From: Leptasterias polaris
Taxonomy: Eukaryota > Echinodermata > Asteroidea > Forcipulatida > Asteriidae
Assembly (NCBI GenBank): GCA_037783415.1
Contig: JAZGTN010000069.1
Coordinates: forward strand, 1,612,001-1,676,000
Direction of reading: 5' to 3'
DNA: 64,000 bases
Shown in pieces: positions 23,530 through 34,581 of the stretch (positions within the stretch are counted from its first letter, which is position 1; each line of letters opens with the position of its first letter). Below the pieces are notes generated by a model. That model was not told the origin of the DNA. It saw only the letters and a list, made by a program, of their open reading frames with translations, and did no database searches. A program made the position numbers and the translations under genes.

Positions 23530-23920
23530 TTAAAGGCAGTGTATACTTTTGGCAATTGTCAAAGAACAGTGTCCTCAGTTGCTGTATCCCAACCCATGCA
23601 AAAAATAACAAACCTGTGAAAATTTGGGCTCAATTTGTCATCGAAGTTGCAAGGAAATGATGAAAGAAAAAACACCCTTGTTGCAAAGAATTGTGTGCTT
23701 TCAGATGCCTGAAAAAGGCTTCACGTCTGAAGCCTTTCTCAGATTCAATTTTGTGGGTGAAAATTTACCTCTTTCTCAAAAAAAACACCATTACGTCAAA
23801 GGGGATCGTTTCTAACAAAGTTTTATAAATCAAAAAGCTCTCCAGTGCTCATTACTAAGTACGTTTTATATGGCAATTAACTTGTGGAGCAATTACAAAA
23901 AGTATACCCTGTGCCTTTAA
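23530..23920. mobile_element. TTAA-flanked MITE, AGGCACTG family, diverged copy C
   Basis: TTAA at 23530-23533 and 23917-23920. Ends AGGCAGTGTATAC / GTATACCCTGTGCCT. Middle matches 4542-4920 (AATTTGGGCTCAATT..., GAAAAAACACCC...). Confidence 0.75.
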
Positions 23921-26879
23921 AAGAAAATTCCGCTTCCGAGAAAATGTAATAAGATATTATTTATATAAAGTAAGATTTGACAACCTTTTTGACGAAGAAT
24001 TGATTGTTTATGGGGGATTTCGAAACCAAATGAACTCGAGAAAAAATAAATTAACTTTGAGGACCCTTTCACCACGAATCAGTGTCATGCAGGCTTTAGA
24101 GATGTGAATGTTGGGGTATTTTGAATGTTGAATTCATGACTAATGCACAATACTTTGTCTAATTCCAAACATTAGATTGTGAAACATTCTGGCTAGTTGT
24201 CTGCCTCTAACGGAAATTAAAGCCGGGCTCCAAAGTCAAATTCTGTTATACGATGCACTCAATTTCCAATAGATATAGAGTTCTCAATCATGAAAGTGGG
24301 AAAATTACATGTCTCAACCCCATGTTAAAATGTTGTAAAATGTTATTTTTGAGCGAAATTTGAAACATGACGTTGTCGAACAAATGGGTCTGCACATTCC
24401 AAACAATAATGTCTGCGCCAGTAAAAAGGTCAATGTCAATGCCGGTTTGATTTAATATCAGCACAATTCAGGAATGAACTGAAGGTCTCTGTACAAAAAC
24501 GTACAGACCATTTGAAATGTGACGTCTTGGAACGTTTTGGGGGTTTTGACAAAAATTGCACTTGAAGAGTGTCAAACACATTGGCATTTAACTCATTTAG
24601 GTTAGGCTCTTTTATTTTTTCTCCATTTTCACAAGAATTCGTATCTATTGGAAAATGAGTGAATCACAAAACTGATTTTTACCTTAGAGCCCCTCTTTAA
24701 AGCACACTTGATTTTGCATTTGGGTGACGTTCCTTTCTTCCTCTATGGTTCGCGAAATACTCTTTTGGTTTGAAATACCTCAATGTGTTTTCAAATTACT
24801 AAAAACCTTCCTTTATTTTCGCTCTCAACCATCGATTAGAAAAACTAAGGAGCCTTGAGTGGGGAAAAACAAACACAAATATCGACGATCGTGTCACGTG
24901 CGTTCATCAGGTTGAGCAGTTGCTGGTCTAAATTAACAAAGAGTTTGCTTATGACGCTTGAGGCGTAGCCAATAAATCAATTCAATCAGATGCTTCGCAT
25001 ATTTCTATGCTTAAAAGGTAAAACAAATTAATTATGCAATGGTGTATTTCTGTGTAGAGACACGGGAAGGAGGCCGGTCCTCTAATTAAAAAGGACGAGG
25101 ATCCACCAAAAGATAATAATATAAGCAAGCAACAATTTCTATAGATGACGTGTTAAATATAATAATAATCTCCTGTACTGATTTTAATTATCCAATGCAA
25201 TACAGCACATAGACTACAAAATAGCATACATTACATTACAAATGCACACCGTTACACTAAAGGTCAAAAGGTCAGCGCAACACGAGGCTGGCTACACACA
25301 CACTACAAGTTTACAATACACACTGTGATTGAAAAAGCTTCATAAAAGACGATCTTTCTATAATCAAAAGATACTAAAGATATTATAATACTCACAGAGA
25401 GTTCTACGATACTATCCCTCCCAAATGAATAGCATGTGGAGCATGGCCAGAGCCATGCTCCCCACAAAATGGAGAGAAATACCGAGATAAAATAATGTGC
25501 TCTCTCGTGCAAAAGCTACCAAATGAAAAAGAGACTGGGTCAACAGGTGGCGACCCCAAAGTAAACTTTTTACAAAATAACCACTGAGGGCGCACTTGGG
25601 ATCCCTACATCTGTTTGTCGAGGAAGTTATTAAATCAAGACACACTGAAGATAAAAAACCTGTCAACAAAAGGTTATTTTCGTGGTCCGGCATTATCTCA
25701 CGCAAAAGGCCTACCAGTGTGACAGGAGATTATTTTCCCCGGGGATTCTGCATGTCCTCCAAAATGGTGAATTTTGTTGAAACTTCGTGTTAATGTCATG
25801 CTCTTTTGAATCAACTTCCCTTAGCCTTTTGGGGACACACACACTGGGGGACAAAGTCCCCTATGACACCGGCAGCCCTCCACGAACAATTTGCATGGTA
25901 CAAGTATTTCAAGCATTGTGCGTGGCAGCACGAACAATTTTTTCCTTTTTTTGCACCATCTTCTGTCAAAAATCATTCAGAGCAAAACAATGTAATTTTT
26001 TTTGTCTTGTGGTAAAAACAATCGTGCGATACAACTTTAAAAGTGTGATATCACAAATGGAAATGGAGATACTAAAATCCTGAGCAACAAAGAAAATCCG
26101 GTTCAATCTGAGGTTATGACGTACATACAACACATTGCCGTCAAGGTTGCTCTCAATTGTGCTGCTCTCTTAAACCAAAATGCAGTCTAGATACCATGAA
26201 AGCCACCATTGTGGACATTAACCACTTCGTTATCCTAAATGCAAATTGCTTCCCGTGACTGAAATACAATTAGCATGTCCACCTTGAAAAGCGGTATTCT
26301 TTTAAAAGGCATTTTTCCCTGAAATTCCCCACACGCATATCAGTCTTGTGTGTGTCGGTCCCAATAAAGAACATTGCATTTACTAAACTCAACACATAAT
26401 GAAGTCTAATACCACCGTCCCCCCAATTTCAGCGAAATCGAAATATGAATGCCACGTTTTATCATGTTATGTTATGTGTTCAATTAGTAAATTCAAAAGA
26501 ATCAATCATTGCAAGCTTTTTCACCCACGAATAAGACATAAAGAAGGAGTGGCGAGTGGAAAGTGCGCTATGTCTTCAATTACAGACGATCACATGTCGT
26601 TAGTTCTGCGATCATAACACCAAAGTGTCCTTGTCATGGCTTGTCAAAGATGATGAAAAGTGTGAGGTGGGTTCATTAATAGCCAAATTAGAACGCTAGA
26701 TCGTGTCAAACAGATTGTGAAACAGTAATGGAAGAGGTCAGGTCGACCGCAGGGTTGATTGCCCGAAAACATAATTAGACTTGTCCTTCTGCATCAAGCA
26801 AGAGGGTGAGCGTATTTAGTTTAAAAGGGAGAACCAACAATATGTCGTTACGCTTATAATCACTTTTATGCAAATAAGT
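23921..26879. other. Intronic sequence without recognised elements
   Basis: About 3 kb of the receptor intron. Overlapping frames at 25303-25793 and 25787-26083 lack domains, and no exon-like splice pair was found. Confidence 0.4.
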
Positions 26880-27415
26880 TTTGGTGAAAGTTTTACGAGC
26901 AATAATTTATGGCGTAATGAATACGGAATATCTTTATTTTTGAGGTGTTGCGTACCTTGGTTGTTCTAAACAATGGCCTTCGTCGTTGTTGAACTTTTTC
27001 TGAATGTTTTACGAATAATAGTTTATGGCGTAATGAACTCAGGATGTCTTTATTTTGAGGTGTTGCGTTACCTTGGTTGTTCTAAACATTGACCTTCGTC
27101 CTCGTTCTACTTGAATTTTTGGTGAATGTTTTACGAGCAATAATTTATGGAGTAATGAACACAGGATATCTTTATTTTTTAGGTGTTGCATTACCTTTGT
27201 TGTTCTAAACATTGGCCTTCGTTGTCGGCTTGCCTGGAATTGGCGCATTATAAATTGAATTTATATTATTATTTATTACTTGAATTTTTGGTGAATGTTT
27301 TACGAACACTAATTTATGGCGTAATGAACACAGGATATCTTTATTATTTTATAGGTGTTGCATTACCTTTGTTGTTCTAAACAATGGCCTTCGTCGTCGA
27401 TCTACTTAAATTATT
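26880..27415. repeat. Four-copy intronic tandem repeat (~116-170 bp units)
   Basis: Units begin near 26882, 26999, 27121 and 27291. Each has TTTTACGA.CA.TAATTTATGG, TAATGAAC, ATCTTTATT, GGTGTTGC.TTACCTT and GTTGTTCTAAACA.TGGCCTTCGTC. The third unit carries about 50 bp of extra AT-rich sequence. There is no consistent frame across copies. Confidence 0.85.
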
Positions 27416-27678
27416 ACGTAAAGTTCTTGATTCACAATATGCTAACTTTTTCCAAGGCTAACTCTGTATGTACTTTGCAAACGGTGTCCACTTTCCCCCA
27501 AGATGCACTGTATAATGGACAAACCCTTGGTATAGCACTTTAAATTTTTGTTTGCCATTATTATATACACAATCTGTACTGTAATTTTGGCTTATAGTCG
27601 ATCGATTAGCCTTCCAGATTGTATTCTCGCCATTGAAAATTACATAAGTTACATTTTCTATTTAATTTGTATTTTTAG

Positions 27679-28061
27679 ATGTGAAGTGGAGTCGACGTAA
27701 ACTGTGGCAGGCCCAGGCTTCCCAAGAACTCCAGCGAACCCTCCTCTTCGTCGTCATCATCTACGCCGTCTGCTGGGGTCCAAACCAGACCATGTTCTTC
27801 TGCTTCATGATGGGCATCACGGTGGACTTCACGCATCCCTACTACCACATCGGTGTCATCATGGTCGTCATGAACTCATGCCTAAACCCTCTGATCTACA
27901 CAGTCAGGAATAGACCGTTCCGGAAAGCTCTCAAAGAGCTGGCTCTTTGTCGTAGGGGTGGAAACAACAGGGTGGTCCCTGATGAACTGGTATCTGAGGG
28001 CTCTGGGAGCTTGACCGTTGCGAATGATTCACAAAATACAAACCCACAACATGTCTTGTAG
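27679..28061 (+). CDS. Class A GPCR, coding exon 2 (TM6, TM7, C-tail)
   Basis: This exon encodes residues 237-363. It opens after ATTTTTAG with AT completing the Asp237 codon, then VKWSRRKLW of intracellular loop 3 and the basic cytoplasmic end of TM6. TM6 contains C268-W-G-P271, the CWxP toggle motif. TM7 carries N306-P-L-I-Y310 (NPxxY). Helix 8 follows as F317-R-K-A-L, with C327 a possible palmitoylation site. The tail of about 35 residues is Ser/Thr/Asn-rich. Stop TAG at 28059-28061. All hallmark residues are intact, so the gene is likely functional. Confidence 0.9.
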
Positions 28062-28370
28062 CTTGTCATCAACTACTGGTGATGATTTACACAGTTCTCG
28101 TCATGTGTTTATACACTTCAACTACTACTAGCCTGTGACACTTAAACCACTATTAAAAAGAACACAAAAAGTCAACTCAAGTCTGTTGAAGATTTGTAAC
28201 AGCTGATCTCACATGATTAAACTCACTTGCGAAGTGGCGCAATATACCACGTGATTGCACACTTTCATTACCGTCATGTGCACCGTACAATGTGATTATC
28301 CTTCTGCTGGTGACTTGCCGCACCACATACCACACAATGAAACGTCAACATCATCCTCTTGCCAAATAAA
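28062..28370 (+). other. Probable GPCR 3' UTR with polyadenylation signal
   Basis: The first canonical AATAAA after the stop codon is at 28365-28370. No other features are seen. Confidence 0.5.
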
Positions 28371-29913
28371 TTGCAATCTAGCGGCAGGCTGCTGAATTTT
28401 TATATAACATTATATTTTGATCTCATATTTAATAATATTGTTAAGCTATTGTGGTTCGCCGAGTAAATTATATTTGTATTTATATCGACCAATCAAAAAT
28501 AACTCGCACTTTAAGATAAAAAAGAGTGGTACTAAGGATGTAGTTTTACTTGCGACGGAAACATTATACTCGGTCAAGTAGGCCTATTACAGTCGTCGTG
28601 ATTGTTTCTATCTTAAATGAAATACTTCTCGAGAAATCCGTTCGGAGAATTTTTTTACAAAATAGATTGACTGCACAATTAACTTTATAAAGAACGTACA
28701 GCACCTCCATGTAGCCCGATACCTACATATAGCCCGATACCTACATATAGCCCGATACCTACATATAGCCCGAGGTAGCCCCAACCGTAGCAACGAAATT
28801 AACCCAAACCTAGACTTAGCTCACACCCTGTTCATCAAGGTAACCCCAACCTTAAGTAAATGTAGCCCTGGGTACAGGTTTGTGGTTATATTTAGACTCG
28901 GGCTAACTTTAGTTCCAGACATATTATGCACTTTACATGGGCTACGTTTATGCTTGGGCTAGGTACATGACATGGGTTAGAGTTATTGCTGGTCAATATT
29001 TAAGATGCCACAATTAATCCAGTACAATGTTTGCATCCCACCAAAACGTGTAACCGTCACTGACGATATTAAAACTGTCACATAATAACTTCAATTTAAT
29101 ATGTCTTAACACGTATTATTGACAACCACTGAACTGTACTGGTTAGGAACGTACTATTTTAAAAACCAGTGATGTACTATTCCCTCCTATAGTATTAACA
29201 TTTATTTGCATACCATACATTGTGCAAGATTCGTTTATTTTTTCCCTACCATTTGGGGCATCATTTTCCTACCCTTTGGTGCATCAAGTATTGCTCAATA
29301 GGGACGATGTCCTTCCCCCATCATTAACCATAAATAATGGAAACTCGATAGAGGTGGGTTTTAAAGTATAACTTCCAGTTGGGGAAAATAGATGATAATA
29401 TATTGGCAAATGAGTGAACCAGGCTTGAGAACAATAACTAAGATTTCATCAAGTGGCAAATTTAGGGATGAGCGCAGCGCCCCCCCCCCCCCCACCCCTC
29501 TTATACAAATACAAATTTTTAAAGTGATTTTTTGTAAAAAATAACTTGTAAAACGCTTATGAAAACGCTACTACTGTTTGAAAATTTTCCCGGGCCCTAA
29601 AGCGGGCCCCGGACCCCACACCATGATCAACTCGTCTTCTGCAGGATTACTGAAATTTGTTTTAACCGTAGAAATTAGCCTTAAAGGTTGCACCCTTTTT
29701 CTGTGAAAACTTTTAGCCACCCCGTCATCCTTCAAGTAGAGTGATGGAATTTGATTAATGTAGTACTTTATGGTTGACCTTGTCTGTCTGCGAAGGCATG
29801 ACTTACATAATACCATTAGGTTGAGTTGCGACAGGTCGTCTGTTGGTGCAAGGCCTCGATTGTGCATGGAAGTTATTGTTGTCATCCTATATGCATTTCT
29901 TGTGTACGAATTA
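28371..29913. other. Noncoding stretch with simple repeats
   Basis: Contains three or more copies of an 18-bp unit (CCTACATATAGCCCGATA) at about 28721-28772, with looser GTAGCCC.AACCT words to about 28990, and a C14 run at 29480-29493. No gene. Confidence 0.5.
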
Positions 29914-30037
29914 AATATTAATTGAAGTGGCTATTTTGCAGACTGTCCATTAGCTAAAATGGATAGTACACACGCAATATTAATTGAAGTGGCTATTTTG
30001 CAGACTGTCCATTAGCTAAAATGGATAGTACACACGC
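29914..30037. repeat. 62-bp perfect tandem duplication
   Basis: Two consecutive copies (29914-29975, 29976-30037) appear identical, each from AATATTAATTGAAGTGG to ATAGTACACACGC. This looks like a recent local duplication. Confidence 0.9.
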
Positions 30038-30116
30038 AAGACTGGATTTCTAATCATGGAGAAAAGTTATTCTTTACAATCCGAAAACTCCCTGATGGGC
30101 ACGGGCATGTGAGTGT

Positions 30117-30240
30117 CCAATTTCATGGCTCTGCTTACCGTTAAATTATACGCCCAGTATGGTGCATTGTAAAGCACACAAATTATTTTGGCCCAAAGTG
30201 CAGATTTCCGCGGTTAAAGCAGTGCCATGAAATTGGGGGC
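30117..30240. mobile_element. Inverted-repeat MITE, CATGGCTCTGCTTACCG family, copy 2
   Basis: The left end CCAATTTCATGGCTCTGCTT and right end with GTGCCATGAAATTGG match the family at 11214-11466. The interior is shorter. Confidence 0.65.
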
Positions 30241-30334
30241 CGTATACCAATCCTCCGGAGAAATACCCTTCTCGTATTAAGTATACTGTAAATTCTAGAA
30301 CAGTCCACAACATCCTGGGTCTCAATTGATCTGT

Positions 30335-30530
30335 ATTCCAAATACCGGAGCCTGGCCCATTTCCGGATCAGGCTGACCTGGAAAAAAGTTTCAAATAAAT
30401 GGGATTCTAACTTAAATTCTGCGTCATTTTGACCCTTTTCTGGGTCATTTTGAGACAGATTCCGGGCAAACTGACCCAGAAATGAGTCGGGCCCCTCAGG
30501 ACCCGGATCCATGTCAACTCTGACCCGTTT
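30335..30530. repeat. GGGTCA/CCGGATC interspersed repeat, copy 3
   Basis: Shares CCGGATCAGGCTGACC, TTTTGACCC and GACCCGGATCC words with the copies near 8455 and 9212, in the opposite overall order. Confidence 0.5.
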
Positions 30531-31504
30531 TTAACTATCATAGATATTCAAAACAAAATTGCTTAACTCGATCGCCGAAATCAAAATAAAAGCGGTAGGA
30601 CCGTATGTAAACTTGCATATTGTACATAATAAACCATTTTCGATTATCTGCTGACACTAAAACGTAACCACTGGCTGGTTGTGTGGTGTGTTTATTGAAA
30701 AGTAGAGGATTTTGTTCACTGTATACCAGTAACAATGGTTTAATTTCACTTTAACTGACTTGAATTCCACTATGGTCTTACCTTTTACACATGAACAAAC
30801 CAACATATAATATAAACTTCATGAAATAAAAAGTGGATGCTGCTTCCTAAATAAAAGCGAGAATAGACAGGGAAAAATCACATTTTAATGTAGGCCTATG
30901 CGAAATAGAAAACACATGATACACCAGCGCGTATAATTTTTTATTATGATATTTCTCAAAATCACTGAAGTCTACGACTACTTTTTGAAGTGTCAAAACA
31001 CATCAATTTTTTTTTGAGAGTGTGTTTTTGTGCGCGTTCGTTGTTGTTTTGATGTTTTGTCATTGTAGCAAAATTCACAAACCATTATTAAATTGATTAG
31101 ACGCGGGTGCATCGCACTGCGTTGCATGAACAATGCGCCGAGGCACTGCCCTTAATCCTCTGCAGAATATAGAGAAAAAGTGCAGACCCCGTCAGCGTTT
31201 CAAAGGATTTCTTTACAGGATTGGTATTGAACTTTATAAGGACCATTAAAAGAAAAATTACCGGTAGCTGTTGCCAACTGTGTGCAATCAAAATTACATA
31301 ATATAAATGAAAATTGATAACGGCCTAACGATTCTACCCTATGGCAGAGTCTTTCTCAAAATAGTAGGCTTTCAGACTGAGGCTAATGATTGATTTTCTC
31401 GGTAACAATGATGCATTTTTTTATTATCTCATCTTCCCCAAGAGGGAATATTCTGAAAGTAACGCTAATGGAAAGTAAATATTCTACAACAGTAATGGCT
31501 TATT
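30531..31504. other. Noncoding stretch
   Basis: No gene. Contains a GCAGAGTCTTTCTCAAA word (about 31345) resembling the fold-back repeat at 1173. Confidence 0.35.
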
Positions 31505-31965
31505 TTATAATAATAATATTTAATAATATTTAAAATTTATATTGCGCCCCTTACATACAAAATGATCAAAGGCGCAGCACATGTTAAAAAGCACAGAATG
31601 GAAGAAAAAGACAAAGAAAAAAGACTGGTCACCCAGGCCAGTGCCCAAACAAAGGTATGGGGATACGTCTGTCCCGCCAACAGTGAACTAATAGTTACTT
31701 ATTACATAGGCCTGTCCCTGCTGGCATCGGTAATGTTTTGACCTTTTCAGGAGACAGACGCATCTAACCCCTATCTATGCTAAAAATCTAAACTAACTGG
31801 CAAGGTGACCATAGAAGAAAGACACACTAAAAAGCGGCTTTCAAAATGTGGGTTTTTATATTACATTTAAAAGAGGTAAGTTTCTGTTCGCTACGTATAT
31901 GAAACGGTAGCGCATTCCAAAGCTTAGGGGCTGCCACAGAAAAAGCCCTATCACCAAATGTGATA
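31505..31965. repeat. Interspersed repeat with GCGCC.../...GGCGC ends
   Basis: TATTGCGCCCCTTACATA and TCAAAGGCGCAGCAC, followed later by AACGGTAGCGCATTCCAAAGC, are typical of a dispersed echinoderm repeat as I recall it. The class is uncertain. Confidence 0.35.
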
Positions 31966-32337
31966 TGTACCATACAAGATTGTTAGAGCTGACCAAATTA
32001 ATAGTCGCAGACAGTGTTTATGTTTTGTATATGAAATAACAAACCTGTGTAAATTTGAGCTTAATTCGTTGTGTGAATCAGGAGAAAATAGTAAAAATCA
32101 TGCACAATTTTCAGCATTCAATCACATTGTTCTTAATTTTGGTTGTAACAACCGAAAATAGTTGTTGATTTGTTTATGTTTTTTTCATTTTTGGGGTTTT
32201 CAGATATAGTTTTCTCGAATATGACTTTATTTCAGATGGAAATGTTTCACAGAAGCAAACTCATAATCAGGAAGTTTTCAGATTAAACTAAACAATGATG
32301 TTTTTTATCCTATACAAATCCAGTATCATACCTTTAA
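31966..32337. mobile_element. TTAA-type MITE, reversed and left-truncated copy
   Basis: The left part (ACAAGATTGTTAGAGCTGACC...GCAGACAGTG) is the inverse of the right end of 17104-17465. The right end is CCAGTATCATACCT then TTAA (32334-32337). Confidence 0.6.
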
Positions 32338-32659
32338 ATTGTGAAGTTGTTGTTTTGTTGCTTCGTTCCTCTTCATTTTAAACAAGTTTTTTCTGTCATT
32401 GTTATTCTCTCTCGAGTATTAAATACTCTCCAGAAGGTTCTTCCGCGAAGCTGTTGGCGACACAATGAGTGACCCAGACAATGCATAATTGAAATACTGT
32501 ATTATTGTCAATAACAGACACACACAGAAGTGATGGCAGTAAACAATCTTGCCCATAGGATTATATTTCTGTATATTGCATTGTATTGTCGAGTATATTT
32601 TTGTTCAATATTTTTTTGTAAACTGTTGGTGTTATCTCAAGAATTGTGTCTGCTCGGTT

Positions 32660-32839
32660 CAGTGGCGTAAACAAACGTGGGGAGGCCCGGGCGGGGGCGG
32701 GGCAAGCTGGAACAAACTCAAGAGGGCCATTTATAAATCGGACCATTTATTTGTACACTTTTTAAATCTCATTTTGGGGGCGGAGGCAAGGGTTTTAAGC
32801 GGGGGCGCCGCCCCTGCCCCCTCTCCAGTAACACCACTG
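32660..32839. mobile_element. hAT-like MITE with CAGTGGCGT / ACACCACTG ends
   Basis: The 180-bp unit begins CAGTGGCGTAAAC and ends ACACCACTG, close to widespread hAT termini. The interior is GC-rich (GGGCGGGGGCGG, GGGGGCGCCGCCCC). No clear 8-bp target duplication survives. Confidence 0.5.
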
Positions 32840-33492
32840 ATTGTAATTGGAATGTGTTATTTGAAGTATGAATAATGCAAAGTTCGTGCTTCAAAGGGAA
32901 AAAACAAATCAATCGCCGTAACTATATATAGCCTAGGGTACAATTTTAGGGGTACAAACAAGTGGGGGTGTACCATTTTTTTTCTAGGGGTGCATTTCTG
33001 GCCAAGTTTCCGTTTGCCTTTTTCTTAAACAAGCGCCGTTTTTAATGTAATTTATGGGGGTTTATAAAGATAACTTGACATGTCGAGTGTTAAGAGCAAT
33101 ACATGGAAAAATAGCTTTACAAATATCAAAATTATCACATTAAAGTGTTTAAAGTAAATTTTACTCTGGAAATTTCCAATCCCACAAGTTCAGATTTCAA
33201 ATGGGGGACGGGAGGCACGGACATCAATTGGGGGGGGGGGGGGGGGTGAACGTGCCCCCGTGCCCCTTTCAGTAACGCCACTTCACAAATCTCACCTTGA
33301 TGATGTTTTCCAGCATAAAGAAGTGGAATAATTTAAGTGTGTATGGAGGGCGTATTACCCCAACGATTAAAGAGTTTCAGTGTCTAATTCAGTTTTGTGA
33401 TGCACTAATTTTTTAATAGATAAAGTCCTCACGAGAGTTGGGAAAAAATACAAGTCTCTATTCCTCTAACGGTGTAATGTCATTATATTTTA
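32840..33492. other. Noncoding stretch with G17 run
   Basis: A 17-G run lies at 33230-33246. Right of it, CCCCTTTCAGTAACGCCACT resembles another hAT-type end without a visible partner. Confidence 0.45.
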
Positions 33493-33528
33493 CTCGCGAA
33501 AAGGCCGCCTTCGGCGGCCTTTCGCGAG
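33493..33528. repeat. Fold-back hairpin with CTTCGG apex
   Basis: CTCGCGAAAAGGCCGC pairs with GCGGCCTTTCGCGAG around a C(TTCG)G centre. Only one A differs in the arms. The cUUCGg apex is an extra-stable RNA tetraloop. Confidence 0.85.
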
Positions 33529-34350
33529 GCTGTTAGTTCTCTGTTTCAGTAAGTTTTCGTGTTTTGAATGCAGGGACAAAAATTTTAAAGATTAAAAACA
33601 AAATAGAGAGAAGTTTATGGGAAAATGAATATATCCTGGATTTTCCGATACCCCGGGGAGGTAATATGGACGGACTGTCCAACCCCAAACCATGTTACAT
33701 TTGTACACTGGTTTTTGTAAATTGTAAGTTTGTGACTCTTTAGTCTTTCAAACACGTTGGATGGATGAAACTTTTTATGAACCGTGCGCATCCCTGGTGT
33801 ATTTAAGGTGAGTTTGAAGTATTTTGTACAGGTATTTGATAGTTTTTACCAGTCAATGGCCCAGGTAAGAAAGTGCTTCCTTTCATTTGCTGCGATGACC
33901 GTCATGGTTGTGCATAAACAATGAGCTCGGAGGATACGTTGTTAAAAATTCATTTTGGGAAAATTAACAATTTTATCAAAACAAAAACATCACATAGGCC
34001 TAACGAAGCAATAATGCTTCGTTTTACCTTCAAAAATTAGGACATAATTTTCTGTGTTCAAAATAAAGAAATATGAGGCAAAAACATAAGCATCCGTGTG
34101 CTTCATAAAGGGTCTCCAGAAAAGTAATTTGCCTAATAGTTAACGGAATTGGGCAGAAGAATTTTACTATTAATGGGATGTTAGCTACACTATTGAACTA
34201 GTCTTTCGCTGTATTCTTTATTTCCTAAGGATTCTCGAAACAGTCAAGAACACTTAAAGAATCCGTCTTCGTCAGCGTTACCGTTCAGAATCGAAATGTC
34301 CGCCATATCTCGTTTGTAAATTGAGGGCCCTAACTTGATTGGTCAAACCG
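33529..34350. other. Noncoding stretch
   Basis: No gene or repeat is recognised. Confidence 0.4.
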
Positions 34351-34418
34351 TGAACTGATTGTATCTGGCCTATGAACTGATTGTATCTGGCCTATGAACT
34401 GATTGTATCTGGCCTATG
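34351..34418. repeat. 22-bp unit in three tandem copies
   Basis: TGAACTGATTGTATCTGGCC(TA) is repeated three times without visible change. Confidence 0.9.
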
Positions 34419-34581
34419 TAACCAATCAACTGCTGCGGAAACGCTATAGGCAAAATGGTGATGTATGGCTCCTGACTTACTACACAAAACTGAATGCGGT
34501 GTTGGGTAAACATTGAGGTGCCTATAACTATCTCGTGAGAACACTATGTACACGAGTTATTGCTAGTAAATTATTTCATCG

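Larger units (their letters stand above)
21772..27678 (+). other. GPCR intron in ICL3 (phase 1, 5.9 kb)
   Basis: The intron runs from CAG|GTTGGT to ATTTGTATTTTTAG|AT. Splicing restores frame and adds TM6-TM7, so the borders are well supported. It holds a C-run plus (AC)n (21863-21898), a TA-flanked MITE (22536-23016), a G-rich run (23107-23127), a TTAA-flanked MITE (23530-23920) and a four-copy tandem repeat (about 26880-27415). No other gene was found in 23921-26879. Confidence 0.85.

Noticed and set aside
25303..26083. Additional exon within the receptor intron
   Set aside because: Competing frames on both strands, no domain, and the receptor frame is completed by the 21771-27679 junction.
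32660..32839. CpG-island promoter
   Set aside because: The GC-rich block is better explained as the interior of a hAT-like MITE with CAGTGGCGT / CACTG ends.
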